A stretch of DNA of 64,000 nucleotides from Myxococcales bacterium (GTDB lineage: Bacteria; Myxococcota_A; Polyangia; Haliangiales; Haliangiaceae), in contig JAQBQF010000148.1 in assembly GCA_028287115.1 (NCBI GenBank), positions 62,001 through 126,000 on the forward strand. Reading direction: 5' to 3'. This document shows, in pieces, positions 1 through 9,177 of the stretch (position 1 is its first letter; the number at the start of each line of letters is the position of its first letter). Under the pieces are notes generated by a model, which was given only the letters and a program-made list of their open reading frames with translations, was not told the origin of the DNA and searched no databases. A program made the translations under genes and the position numbers.

Positions 1-1
1 G

Positions 2-3000
2 ATGCCGCGAAGCGCGATCGCCGCCGGCGCTGCGGAGCTCATCCTCGGACCTCACGAGCTGGGTATCGAGCTCGGCACCATGACGGAATCGGGGCCGCGT
101 CCACCGGACTCCGAGACGGACGCTGCGGATAGCTCGGCCCTCGAACGAATCTTCGAGAGCCTGCGTGAAACGACCGGCATCGACTTCTCTAGCTACAAGC
201 GTACGACGATCGAGCGCCGACTCACGCGCCAGCTCACGCACCATCACCTGCGGTCGCTCGACCAATACGCGACCTATCTGGCCGACCACCCGAACGAAGC
301 ACACGCGCTCTACGAGGACTTGCTGATCCACGTCACGCAGTTCTTCCGGGACGCGGCCGATCTCGATGAGCTGGCCGCCCGGGTGTTCCCGGAGATCCTC
401 CGCGCGAGCCCCCACGAGGCTCCGATCCGCGTCTGGATCCCAGGGTGCTCGACGGGAGAGGAAGCTTACTCGATCGCGATGCTGCTGCTCGAGTTCCTCG
501 AGGTCCACGATCCGCGCCGCACGATCCAGGTGTTCGGCACGGACCTCAGCGAGCGCGCGATCGAGACTGCGCGCGCCGGTCAGTATCCCGTAGCGATCGA
601 AAGTCAGGTGGGCGCGGATCGGCTCGCCAAGTTCTTCGTTCGCAACGAGAACGGCTGGAAGGTCCGGCGCGATCTTCGCGAGCGCTGCGTGTTCGTTCGG
701 CACGACCTCGTCAGCGATCCACCGTTCTCGAAGATCGATCTCGTGAGCTGTCGCAACGTGCTCATCTACCTCGCGCCCGCGCTGCAGCGACGCGTGTTCC
801 CGATCTTTCATTACGCGCTCAACCAGCCCGGCTTCTTGCTACTCGGCACGTCGGAGACGATCGCGGGCTTCGATTCGCTGTTCGCGCCGGTCGAACCGGG
901 CCTTCGCGTCTTCGTGCGGCGGCCGACGGCGAACCGACCGAAGCTTGCGTTCCCGTTGAGCGGACAGGCGGCGCGCACGGGTCGCAAGCCGCACGAGCCG
1001 ATACGCTCTGCGCTCGACGTTCAACGCGATGTCGATCACATCTTGCTCGCGCGATACGCACCGGCGTGTGTCGTGATCGACGAGCAGCTCGAGGTCGTCC
1101 AGTTTCGCGGCCGGACCGCACCGTTCCTCGAGGCTGCGGTAGGTCAGCCGCAAACAAATCTCATCAAGATGGCTCGCGACGGTCTGCCATCCGAGCTCAG
1201 GCTCGTGATCCAGCGCGCGCAACGCAGCAACGCACCCGCTCGCCAGGCCAACATCCTCGTTCGCGAGGACGAGCGCGATCGACGCGTCGATCTCGAAGTC
1301 ATTCCGTTGCGCGGCGTGGGACCGCAACGGTTCTTTCTGGTCGTGTTCGAAGAGACGACTGCCGGCAAGCCCTCGAGCGTCACGCACAAGGCGCGCGGCA
1401 AGCAGACGTCGACGCGAGGCGAGGCCGTGCGGCTCCGCGAAGAGCTCTCGGCGGCCAGAGAATATGTGGACTCCGTGACCGCGCAGCACCTCGCGACCAG
1501 TGAGGAGCTCGGGGTTGTGAACGAGGAGCTCCAGTCCGCGAACGAGGAGCTCCAGTCGAGCAACGAGGAGCTCCAGACCGCGAAAGAAGAGCTGCAATCG
1601 ACGAACGAGGAGCTCGAGACGGTCAACGAAGAGCTCCAGCGCGGCAACACCGAGCTCAAGCAGGCCAACGACGACCTGATCAACGTCCTCGCGAGCGTCG
1701 ACATCCCGATCATCATCGTCGACACCGCTCGCTGCGTTCGCCGGTTCACGCCGCGCGCACGTGCCGTGATGAAGCTGATCCCGGGCGACATCGGACGACC
1801 GATCGCGGATTTACAACCGAGCATCAGCGTGCCGGATCTCGACGAACGCATCACCGAGGTGATCGATACGCTCGGCGTCAACGAGTCCGAGGTCCGCCAT
1901 CCCGACGGCACGATCTACCGGATGCAGATCCGACCGTATCGGACGAGCGACAACACGATCAGCGGCGCAGTGATCGCCTTCGTCGATATCAGCGTGCTCA
2001 AGGCGAGCATTCGCGCGAGCCACGCGGCGCGCGATTATGCATCATCGATCGTCGAGGCCGTTCCCACACCGTTGATCGTCGTCGACGATCGGTTGCGGAT
2101 CCAGTCGGCGAACCGCGCGTTTCACGACAGCTTTCACCTCAGTGCCGCCGAGGCACGAGATCGGTCGCTGCTCGACATCGGCACGTGGAGTGCGGCGGGC
2201 CTGCGCGCCCGGCTCGAGAAGGTGGTGGGGTCGCTGCAGACGTTCGACGAGCTCGAGATCCAGCACGAGATCGAAGGCATGGAGCCTCGCGTGCTGCTGA
2301 TCGGTGCGCGTGCGATTCCGCCGGCGGATGAGCGCAGACTCGCGCTGATCGGCATCGTCGACATCACCGATCGCCGCCAGGCCGAGCGCGATCGCGATCG
2401 TCTCAAGTCGATCGAGCTGGTAAGCGCGGAGGCCGCCGCACGCGAGAAGGAAGCGTTCCTCAACGCCGTGTCGCACGAGCTGCGCACGCCGCTCAGCGCG
2501 ATCCTGCTGTGGACGCAGGTATTGCGTGGCGTCGGTCCCACGGATCCACAGCGGCTGATCGGTCTCGAGACGATCGAGCAGAGCGCGAAGGCGGAGGCTC
2601 AGCTCGTGGACGATCTGCTCGATCTCGCACTCTCGCGCTCGGGTGGCGCCGAGCTCGCGGTCAAGCTCGAGGCGCTCGATGCGGTGCCGGTGGTCGCGAC
2701 CGTGGTCGAGACCCTGCGCAGCGATGCAGGCCACAAGAACATCGAGATCCAGACGACCCTCGCGGGCGACGCGAACGTCACGGCCGATCCGCTGCGGTTG
2801 CGGCAGATCACGTCGAACTTGTTGTCGAACGCCATCAAGTTCACGCCTCGCGGCGGCCGCGTAGCGGTCTCCGTCTCGCGCTCCGATGGCACCGTCGAGC
2901 TGCGCGTCAAGGACTCCGGTAAGGGCATCCGCAAGGAGTTCTTGCCGCACGTGTTCGAGCCGTTCACCCAAGAGGACACTTCGACGACACGCGTGCACGA

Positions 3001-3127
3001 TGGGCTCGGTATCGGGCTCGCACTGGTGCGTCACCTCGTCGAGCGGCAAGGTGGCACGATCGCAGTCGAGAGCGCCGGCGAGGGTCACGGCGCAACATTC
3101 ACCGTGCGCTTGCCCGCTGCTTCGTAA
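2..3127 (+). CDS. CheB-CheR-PAS-PAS-histidine kinase fusion (5' truncated)
   Basis: The visible 1041 residues begin with MPRSAIAAGAAELIL, which resembles the C-terminal helix of CheB methylesterases, so the gene starts left of the window. Next comes a CheR-type methyltransferase (about residues 50-310) with the SAM loop PGCSTGEEAYS near 147 and SCRNVLIYL near 249. A heptad coiled coil of repeated (N/S/T)EELQ units spans about 498-563, followed by two PAS regions (about 565-690 and 690-800). The HisKA box is AFLNAVSHELRTP (His near 825), and the HATPase has N (NLLSNAIKF), G1 (DSGKGI) and G2 (GLGIGLAL) boxes. All three activities look intact. Fusions of this kind usually act outside flagellar chemotaxis. 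No receiver domain follows in the same protein, so the phosphate acceptor is separate. Confidence 0.93.
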   Translation: MPRSAIAAGAAELILGPHELGIELGTMTESGPRPPDSETDAADSSALERIFESLRETTGIDFSSYKRTTIERRLTRQLTHHHLRSLDQYATYLADHPNEAHALYEDLLIHVTQFFRDAADLDELAARVFPEILRASPHEAPIRVWIPGCSTGEEAYSIAMLLLEFLEVHDPRRTIQVFGTDLSERAIETARAGQYPVAIESQVGADRLAKFFVRNENGWKVRRDLRERCVFVRHDLVSDPPFSKIDLVSCRNVLIYLAPALQRRVFPIFHYALNQPGFLLLGTSETIAGFDSLFAPVEPGLRVFVRRPTANRPKLAFPLSGQAARTGRKPHEPIRSALDVQRDVDHILLARYAPACVVIDEQLEVVQFRGRTAPFLEAAVGQPQTNLIKMARDGLPSELRLVIQRAQRSNAPARQANILVREDERDRRVDLEVIPLRGVGPQRFFLVVFEETTAGKPSSVTHKARGKQTSTRGEAVRLREELSAAREYVDSVTAQHLATSEELGVVNEELQSANEELQSSNEELQTAKEELQSTNEELETVNEELQRGNTELKQANDDLINVLASVDIPIIIVDTARCVRRFTPRARAVMKLIPGDIGRPIADLQPSISVPDLDERITEVIDTLGVNESEVRHPDGTIYRMQIRPYRTSDNTISGAVIAFVDISVLKASIRASHAARDYASSIVEAVPTPLIVVDDRLRIQSANRAFHDSFHLSAAEARDRSLLDIGTWSAAGLRARLEKVVGSLQTFDELEIQHEIEGMEPRVLLIGARAIPPADERRLALIGIVDITDRRQAERDRDRLKSIELVSAEAAAREKEAFLNAVSHELRTPLSAILLWTQVLRGVGPTDPQRLIGLETIEQSAKAEAQLVDDLLDLALSRSGGAELAVKLEALDAVPVVATVVETLRSDAGHKNIEIQTTLAGDANVTADPLRLRQITSNLLSNAIKFTPRGGRVAVSVSRSDGTVELRVKDSGKGIRKEFLPHVFEPFTQEDTSTTRVHDGLGIGLALVRHLVERQGGTIAVESAGEGHGATFTVRLPAAS

Positions 3128-3181
3128 GGCGTCGGATTTGGGAGCGCAGCGGAGCGCGGCGGCACGAAATCACGCTAACAC

Positions 3182-4741
3182 TTGGGATTCGTGACTCCGC
3201 ATCTAACCGAGCTGCTGTGGGGGTGCGGCTTGCTGCTCGGCGTGGTGATCACCGCCGCGCTCGTCAATCGGCTGCGGCCGGGGCACCGTCCGCGCCTCCG
3301 CCGCCTCGTCATCTTGTTCGTGCTGTACGTGTTCGCCTTCGGCGGCGGCTACGCATTCGAAGCCGCCGATCTCGGCACGTGGGCAACCGACGCGTTCATC
3401 GCGATGGAGATCCTGCGCGCGTTCACGCTCGTTTCGGTGACCGCGACGTTGGTGTTCTCGGTCGTGCTGCCGAGCACCGGCGTGATGTTGCCGATGATCG
3501 CGAGCGATCTGCTCGTCGGGCTCGGTTACGTCGCGAGTGCGCTCGGAATCCTCGCGCACCATGGACTCGACCCGACCGGCGCGCTGGTCTCGGGAGCCGT
3601 GATCAGCGCCGTGCTCGCGATCTCGCTGCAGAGCACACTCGGAAATATCCTCGGCGGCGTCGCACTGCAGCTCGACGGTTCGATCCACGAAGGCGACTGG
3701 ATCCAGCTCGAGAACGGCAAACAGGGCCGCGTTCGTGCGGTTCGCTGGCGCCATACGATCGTCGAGACGAGAGACTGGTCGACGATCGTCGTACCGAACG
3801 CGCAGCTGCTCGCGACCAACATCACGATCCTCGGCAAGCGCGATGGCGTCACCGTGCCGCAGCGGATGTGGGTGTGGTTCAATGTCGATTTTCGGTTCGC
3901 GCCGAGCCGCGTCGTCGCCGTGGTCACCGACGCGATCAACGCCGCGCCGATCGACAACGTCGCGAGCGATCCGAAGCCGAACGTCGTCTGCATGGATTTC
4001 ACCAAGGAGATGCGCGAGAGCTTCGCGACGTACGCGGTGCGCTACTGGATCAACGATCTCGCCTCCGACGATCCGACGAATTCGCGGGTGCGCGCGCGGA
4101 TCTATACCGGCCTGCGCCGCGCCGGCATTCCGCTCGCCGTTCCTGCGCACACCGCGCTCGTCGAGATCCACGACGAAAGTCGGCGCGTGCGGCGCCTCGA
4201 ACGCGAGAGCACCGAGCACCTGGCCGCGCTCAAGACCGTGCATCTGTTCCAATCGCTCACCCAAGACGAGCTGCGCACGCTCGCCGACGGCATGAGTCAC
4301 GTCGTGCACACGGCCGGTGAGATCATCACGAGGCAAGGCGCCGTCGCGCACTGGCTGTACGTGATGACCTCGGGCAAGGCGGAGATTCGCACGTTGGTCG
4401 ACCCGGATGGCGCCGGTCCGAAGCCGGCGGTTCCGCTCGTCGTCGCGCAGATCCAGGCGCCGGATTTTTTCGGCGAGATGGGGCTCATGACCGGCGAGCC
4501 GCGTTCTGCCGATGTCATCGCCTTGACCGATGTCGACTGCTTTCGTCTCGGCAAAGAGACCTTCGAGCGCGTCCTCCTCGCACGCCCGGATATGGCCGAA
4601 GAGCTCTCGAAGAAGCTCGCAGAGCGCCGCGTCGAGCTGATCGCGGTTCGCGACGGTCTCGATGCGGCCGCGATGCGCGCACGCGAGAAGACCGAACGCG
4701 AGTGGATCCTCGGCGGGATCAAGTCGTTCTTCGGTCTGTAG
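3182..4741 (+). CDS. MscS-family mechanosensitive channel with C-terminal cyclic nucleotide-binding domain
   Basis: This 519-aa inner-membrane protein has about four hydrophobic segments in its first 150 residues. A MscS pore/beta-domain region follows at about 150-215 (LGNILGGVALQLDG, then a basic VRWRHTIVETRDW stretch), then a cytoplasmic part. The last 140 residues form a cNMP-binding fold with the phosphate-cassette-like string FFGEMGLMTGEPRSADV near 435-451. The family releases osmolytes under membrane tension, and the added domain suggests gating or modulation by a cyclic nucleotide (inference). Start choice is uncertain: TTG at 3182 gives the full N terminus, and GTG at 3191 is an alternative. 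It stands alone downstream of the sensor kinase. Confidence 0.9.
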   Translation: MGFVTPHLTELLWGCGLLLGVVITAALVNRLRPGHRPRLRRLVILFVLYVFAFGGGYAFEAADLGTWATDAFIAMEILRAFTLVSVTATLVFSVVLPSTGVMLPMIASDLLVGLGYVASALGILAHHGLDPTGALVSGAVISAVLAISLQSTLGNILGGVALQLDGSIHEGDWIQLENGKQGRVRAVRWRHTIVETRDWSTIVVPNAQLLATNITILGKRDGVTVPQRMWVWFNVDFRFAPSRVVAVVTDAINAAPIDNVASDPKPNVVCMDFTKEMRESFATYAVRYWINDLASDDPTNSRVRARIYTGLRRAGIPLAVPAHTALVEIHDESRRVRRLERESTEHLAALKTVHLFQSLTQDELRTLADGMSHVVHTAGEIITRQGAVAHWLYVMTSGKAEIRTLVDPDGAGPKPAVPLVVAQIQAPDFFGEMGLMTGEPRSADVIALTDVDCFRLGKETFERVLLARPDMAEELSKKLAERRVELIAVRDGLDAAAMRAREKTEREWILGGIKSFFGL

Positions 4742-4780
4742 GTGCGAACGTGGCCGCAGGCACGGCCCGCTCAGAGCTCG

Positions 4781-4927
4781 GATAACCGCCAAGGCTCCGA
4801 GACGCCAAGATCAGACCGAGCAGGTCTTGATCGGACAAGTCGGACGCGTGCGTCCCGTGGTGCTTCGTCGGCGATCCTGGATCAAGCTCTTCTCTCACCT
4901 TGGCGCCTTTGCGCCTTGGCGGTTGAT
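4781..4927. repeat. Imperfect long inverted repeat built from CGCCAAGG words
   Basis: The left arm (4781-4812) contains AACCGCCAAGGC and ACGCCAAG. The right arm (4895-4927) contains CTTGGCGCC and GCGCCTTGGCGGTT, the reverse complement of the left-arm words with small differences. About 80 bp separate the arms. It fills most of the gap between the convergent mscS-like gene and tal, so it could form a large RNA hairpin acting as a bidirectional terminator, or be a dispersed intergenic element. The arms are visible directly; the function is inferred. Confidence 0.6.
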
Positions 4928-4944
4928 CTGGGTCTCGATCGAAA

Positions 4945-6111
4945 CTATTTCGAGAGTACGAACGCGCCGCCGAGACCCGCGGCCATCTCCTCGGGCGTGA
5001 TCTTGCCGTCGTTGTCGTGGTCGAGCGCCGCGAACACCGAGGCCTCCCCGCCCCACTCCTCGCGCGTGATCAGGCCGTCGCCATCGAGGTCGAAGATCTT
5101 GAAGAACTCGCGCGCGGCCTGCCCGACCCTCGCCTTGCCTGCGAGCGCCTTGTACCGCTCACCGAGCAACTTCTCGAGCGCGACGATCGCTTTCGAGAAT
5201 CCTGCGATGCCTTCTTCGAGCTTGTCCTTCGCCATCTTGTCGGCTTCGTGCGCTTTGCGAAACGCGGCCTCGTCGACGTGGATCTTTTCGATGGTCATCG
5301 CGGCCGCCTTGGCCGGATCGAGCTTGCGCACCAGCGTGCCGGTCTGGGTCTGGAGCTCGGCGAGATAGTTCGGCGCGATCGTGAGCAGGTCGCAGCCGGC
5401 CAGCTCGATGATCTCGCCGAGGTTGCGGAAGCTCGCGCCCATGACCTCGGTCTTGTAGCCGTGCTTCTTGTAGTAGTTGTAGATCTTCGTCACCGAGAGC
5501 ACGCCCGGATCCTCGGTCTGCGGGTAGCTGTCCTTGCCTTCGGCCTTCTTGTACCAGTCGAGGATTCGCCCGACGAACGGGCTGATCAGCGTGACACCCG
5601 CTTCGGCGCATGCCACGGCCTGGTGCATGCCGAACAGCAGCGTCAAGTTGCAGTGAATGCCCTCCTTCTGGAGGACCTCGGCGGCGCGGATGCCTTCCCA
5701 TGTCGAAGCGACCTTGATCAGCACGCGCTCGCGCTTCACGCCGGCGGCCTCGTACTGCGAGATCAGGTAACGCCCCTTCTCGATCGTCGCCTTGGTGTCG
5801 AAGGACAGGCGCGCGTCGACTTCGGTCGAGACGCGGCCGGGAACGATCTGGAGGATGCGAAGGCCGAACTCGACCGCGAGTCGATCGAGCGCGAGGCCGA
5901 CGATCTTGGCTTCGTCGCCGCCCGCCTGCTTGTCCGCCCACGCGAGCGCGCCATCGACAACGTCCGCATACTCCGGCATCTGCGCGGCGGCGGTGATCAG
6001 CGACGGATTGGTCGTCGCGTCGCGCGGCTTGAACTTCTTGATCGAGTTGAGATCGCCGGTGTCGCAGACCGCGACGGTCATCGTGCTGAGCTGATCGAGC
6101 ATTGTCGCCAT
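4945..6111 (-). CDS. tal: Transaldolase with C-terminal EF-hand pair
   Basis: A 388-aa transaldolase that exchanges dihydroxyacetone units between sedoheptulose-7-P/glyceraldehyde-3-P and erythrose-4-P/fructose-6-P in the pentose phosphate pathway. The class I motifs are clear: DATTNPSLI at 31-39 and the Schiff-base lysine in [10 protein letters not shown] (Lys-133). The transaldolase proper ends near residue 320. An added tail holds two canonical calcium loops, [12 protein letters not shown] (341-352) and [12 protein letters not shown] (364-375), with acidic residues at positions 1, 3, 5 and 12. The gene begins 18 nt after fbp, so the two are probably one leftward operon. EF-hand-tailed transaldolases exist in some other bacteria; calcium control here is inference. 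Confidence 0.95.
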   Translation of the reverse strand: MATMLDQLSTMTVAVCDTGDLNSIKKFKPRDATTNPSLITAAAQMPEYADVVDGALAWADKQAGGDEAKIVGLALDRLAVEFGLRILQIVPGRVSTEVDARLSFDTKATIEKGRYLISQYEAAGVKRERVLIKVASTWEGIRAAEVLQKEGIHCNLTLLFGMHQAVACAEAGVTLISPFVGRILDWYKKAEGKDSYPQTEDPGVLSVTKIYNYYKKHGYKTEVMGASFRNLGEIIELAGCDLLTIAPNYLAELQTQTGTLVRKLDPAKAAAMTIEKIHVDEAAFRKAHEADKMAKDKLEEGIAGFSKAIVALEKLLGERYKALAGKARVGQAAREFFKIFDLDGDGLITREEWGGEASVFAALDHDNDGKITPEEMAAGLGGAFVLSK

Positions 6112-6129
6112 GAGCGCGACCTTAGCCGA

Positions 6130-8043
6130 TCAAGACATGTCGCGGATCAGATTGGTCTCGAATGCGTGCAGCAGCTCTTCGAGAGCCGTGATTTCGCCGC
6201 GGATCTCATCGCCGCTCTCGGTATCGCCGACCGTTCGCGGGTGCTCGTAGACCTCGACATCGGAGACCGTCGGCACGATATCGGCGCCTTTGGCGATCGC
6301 ATCTTCTGCGCCCTCGAAGTGATGGTGTTGCGCGAGGTACGTGCGATTGGCGTCGAGCACGAGCGAGAACCCCTTGTCGCCGTACGCCGCCGCGAACGCG
6401 CCGTCGATCGTGATCGCGCGCCCGGATTTCTTGATCGGTGTCTCGCCCTGCTCCAGCTTGACCGGGACGTGGCCGTTGATGATGAAGCCGTGGTGCGGAT
6501 CGACGCCGAATTCGTCGAGAATCCGCGCGCAGAACCCGGCGTCATCGAGCAGCTTGAAATACGGGTTCTTGTGCTCTTCCTGCGCGGTCTTGTCCGCGAC
6601 GAAGTACGTCTCGAACGTCGCCATCTTGTCCTTGCCGAAACATGGCGAGAGCGGCCCGGTCCACAGATAGAACAGCAGGTCGATGTCCTCGATCGCTCGC
6701 TTGCGAAAAGCGCGCTGGACGGCGACCTCGATCGCGTCGAACAGCGGCTTGCCGCGCCGAGGCATCCCATCGACGACGAACGGCAACAGCTCCCCTTTGT
6801 CGTCGACCGGAACGCAGCCGTGAAAGATCGCGCAGCGATCGCGGCGTAACGACATCTGGCCGCGCGACGCGACGAACAACATCTGCTTCCATAGCGGGCC
6901 GCACTCGATGAATGCCTTCGTCACCGCCGCGAGGCAGCGGTCCTCCTCGGGCGACAGCTTGCACGGATCGGTCCAGTCGATCGTCGGCCAGCGCGCGTCG
7001 AGCAGCGGGTAGCGCGTGCCTTCGAGCTCGACCGTATTCGTCTTCGGATCGATCCGCGACAACACGATCCGCTCTTCGAGGTTCCACTCCGGGTGGCGGC
7101 GAAACAGTTGACCTTCGAGCTTGAACTGCAAGATCGCCGCGGCCTTTTGCATCCGCGCGACGAGCAACGCATCGCGCAGCCCATCGGGCTTCGACACGAA
7201 GCGCTCGACCGGATCATCGCCGTAGGCTTCGCGCGCGAGCTGCTCGATCGGCGCCATCGAAATTCCGTATCCTTCTTCGAGCTGCGATAGCCGCTGATAA
7301 CGCAGCGTCAGGCGGATCACCGTCGCGATCGCTGCGGGATGTCCGAGGCACGCGGCCATCCAGTTCGCATCGTGGTTGCCCCACGTGATCGCGACGTGCG
7401 GCTGCTGCATTACCAGATCGATCACCTTGTCGATCCGAGGGCCGCGATCACCGAGATCGCCGGCGACGACCAGCTCGCCGACCGCGAGGTTACGCACGAC
7501 ATGCGAGATCATCCGCACGAGATCGAGATCGCGATCGTGACGCAAGTAGGGATCGACGAGGTTCTCGACAAACTCCGGCTTGCGATCGAGCTCGCGCTGG
7601 AACATCAGCTCGCGCATCGTCGCGTCGAACGGATCCGGAATGATCCGATCGATGTACTTGAACGTGTACCGGCGCGCGAGCTCGCGCATCACGGTCACCG
7701 CGTGCGGCACGAGCCACAGCACGAGCGCACGCCGCGCCGCTGGATCCTTGTCCTTCGTGAGCGAGAGCCAGGTCTCGCGCGGGTAGTAGAAGATGTTGAG
7801 CAGCTGACCGAGCTCGGCGGGCGACAGCACCGCTCCGAGCAAGCGCTCGACCAGCGGACGCAGGCTTCCGGAGGCGTTGTTGACGACTTGCCGGAGCTTG
7901 ATGTACTCGCCGTGAACATCGCTGACCACGTGCACCGTCGGTTTCGGGAGTGTCAGGATCGCTTGCAAGTTCGCGATCTCGGCCAGCACCGACGACACGT
8001 TGGGATACCGCTTCGCGAGAACGTGGAGATACGGATGCCCCAT
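6130..8043 (-). CDS. fbp: Fructose-1,6-bisphosphatase, class III
   Basis: At 637 aa this matches the long class III FBPase of Firmicutes rather than the 330-aa class I enzyme. It belongs to the metallophosphoesterase fold. Metal-binding motifs are VVSDVHGEY near the N terminus, GDLGDRGPRID and WGNHDANWM, and the substrate-binding region follows to a conserved NGHVPVK near the C terminus. It hydrolyses fructose-1,6-bisphosphate to fructose-6-phosphate in the cytoplasm, feeding gluconeogenesis and regeneration of hexose phosphate for the oxidative pentose phosphate branch encoded next door. ATG at 8043 fits the family N terminus. It is first in an fbp-tal operon and faces away from the repeat island upstream. 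Confidence 0.95.
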   Translation of the reverse strand: MGHPYLHVLAKRYPNVSSVLAEIANLQAILTLPKPTVHVVSDVHGEYIKLRQVVNNASGSLRPLVERLLGAVLSPAELGQLLNIFYYPRETWLSLTKDKDPAARRALVLWLVPHAVTVMRELARRYTFKYIDRIIPDPFDATMRELMFQRELDRKPEFVENLVDPYLRHDRDLDLVRMISHVVRNLAVGELVVAGDLGDRGPRIDKVIDLVMQQPHVAITWGNHDANWMAACLGHPAAIATVIRLTLRYQRLSQLEEGYGISMAPIEQLAREAYGDDPVERFVSKPDGLRDALLVARMQKAAAILQFKLEGQLFRRHPEWNLEERIVLSRIDPKTNTVELEGTRYPLLDARWPTIDWTDPCKLSPEEDRCLAAVTKAFIECGPLWKQMLFVASRGQMSLRRDRCAIFHGCVPVDDKGELLPFVVDGMPRRGKPLFDAIEVAVQRAFRKRAIEDIDLLFYLWTGPLSPCFGKDKMATFETYFVADKTAQEEHKNPYFKLLDDAGFCARILDEFGVDPHHGFIINGHVPVKLEQGETPIKKSGRAITIDGAFAAAYGDKGFSLVLDANRTYLAQHHHFEGAEDAIAKGADIVPTVSDVEVYEHPRTVGDTESGDEIRGEITALEELLHAFETNLIRDMS

Positions 8044-8125
8044 CGCGCGGAGCCTACCGCGCTCGTTGCGGCAACCGATCGCGAGATCCGTGCTTTCGAG
8101 CCGAGCCCGAAACGCCGGTGAGTTC

Positions 8126-9158
8126 GGTCCACGTGGGCCGGAAGTTACGGGCCTGGTTGGTCGCTCGCGCTACTCGAACACGGCTGGCTCCGACCGGCGA
8201 GAACGCGTGCTTCGCTGCGGACGGTGGTGGACAGCAGCGGCCATGCGCTCGTCGCCGGCTTGCGCCTGACCACACCGCCCTCAACGCTGACGGCGCTCCG
8301 TTCCGGATCAATCTACGTTTGATCGAGGAGGCGAGTGGGCTCGGCCCACGTGGGCCGGGAACGACTGGCAGTTGCCGCCTCGCGCCTGACCAGACCGCCC
8401 TCGGCGCTGGCTACCACCGACGAGACCGCGTCCTTCGCTGCGGACGGTGGTCGACAGCCGCAGCCGTGGAGGTGAGTGGGATTGGCCCACGTGGGTCGGA
8501 AGTTACGGGATTCGATCGTCGCTGATGCGCGGCTACTCGAACACGCCGTTGGCTCCGACCGACGAGAACGCGGACTTCGCTGCGGACGGTGATGGACAGC
8601 CGCAGGCGCATGCTCGTTGCCGCCTGGCGCCTGACCCCACCGCCCTCAGCGCTAACGCCAAGCGCGAGCTCTCCGTTCCGGAATCAACCTTTGGTTGATC
8701 AGAAGAGTCGGAATGGAACATCGCATCGCGCGTGCCTCCTCGTGCCGACGCAAGGATTCGCAAGACCACATACAGCTCGCGTCACTACAGACGGTGGTGG
8801 ATAGCCATCCGTCCGTTGCCGCCTCGCGCCTGACCCTCGCTCGCTGACGCCCAAGCGCCGGTGCATCGTTTCCGAGCAGCCTATGTCTGATCAAGGACGC
8901 GAGTGACTGGTCACCACGAGTCGAACACTGCGCTGGCTCCGACCGACGAGACCACGGACTTCGCTGCGGACGGTGATGGACCGGCCGCAGGCGCATGCTC
9001 GTTGCGCGCCTCGCGCCTGACCACACCGCCCTTAGCGCTGACGCCAAGCGCGAGCTCTCCGTTCGGGAATCAACCTCTGGTTGATCGGGGAAAGTTGGCG
9101 AAGAGCTCGCCAGGCTGGTCGATGTTTGTCGGCCGCTCCGGCTCGGCCCACGTGGGCC
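8126..9158 (+). repeat. Left array of ~220-bp palindrome-bearing repeat units (five, partly degenerate)
   Basis: Noncoding stretch of diverged units in + orientation. A full unit reads: palindrome GGCCCACGTGGGCC; GAAGTTACGGG block; ACTCGAACAC; CTCCGACCGACGAGA; CTTCGCTGCGGACGGTG; CTGACCACACCGCCCTCAGC; GACGCCAAGCGC; TCCGTTCCGG; hairpin ATCAACC-nnn-GGTTGAT; then GGCGAGTGGG leading into the next palindrome. Palindromes sit at 8126-8139, 8343-8356, 8484-8497 and 9145-9158. The second unit (8343-8483) lacks the hairpin part, and the fourth (about 8726-8910) is heavily decayed and has no palindrome. Open frames here are not conserved from unit to unit, so I read it as DNA- or RNA-level repeat, not gene remains. 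Confidence 0.85.
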
Positions 9159-9177
9159 CGAATCGCCGCGCGGCAGC

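Noticed and set aside
3203-4792. 529-codon open frame antisense to the MscS-like gene
   Set aside because: Same reason: shadow composition, no domain, and a clear channel gene on the + strand.
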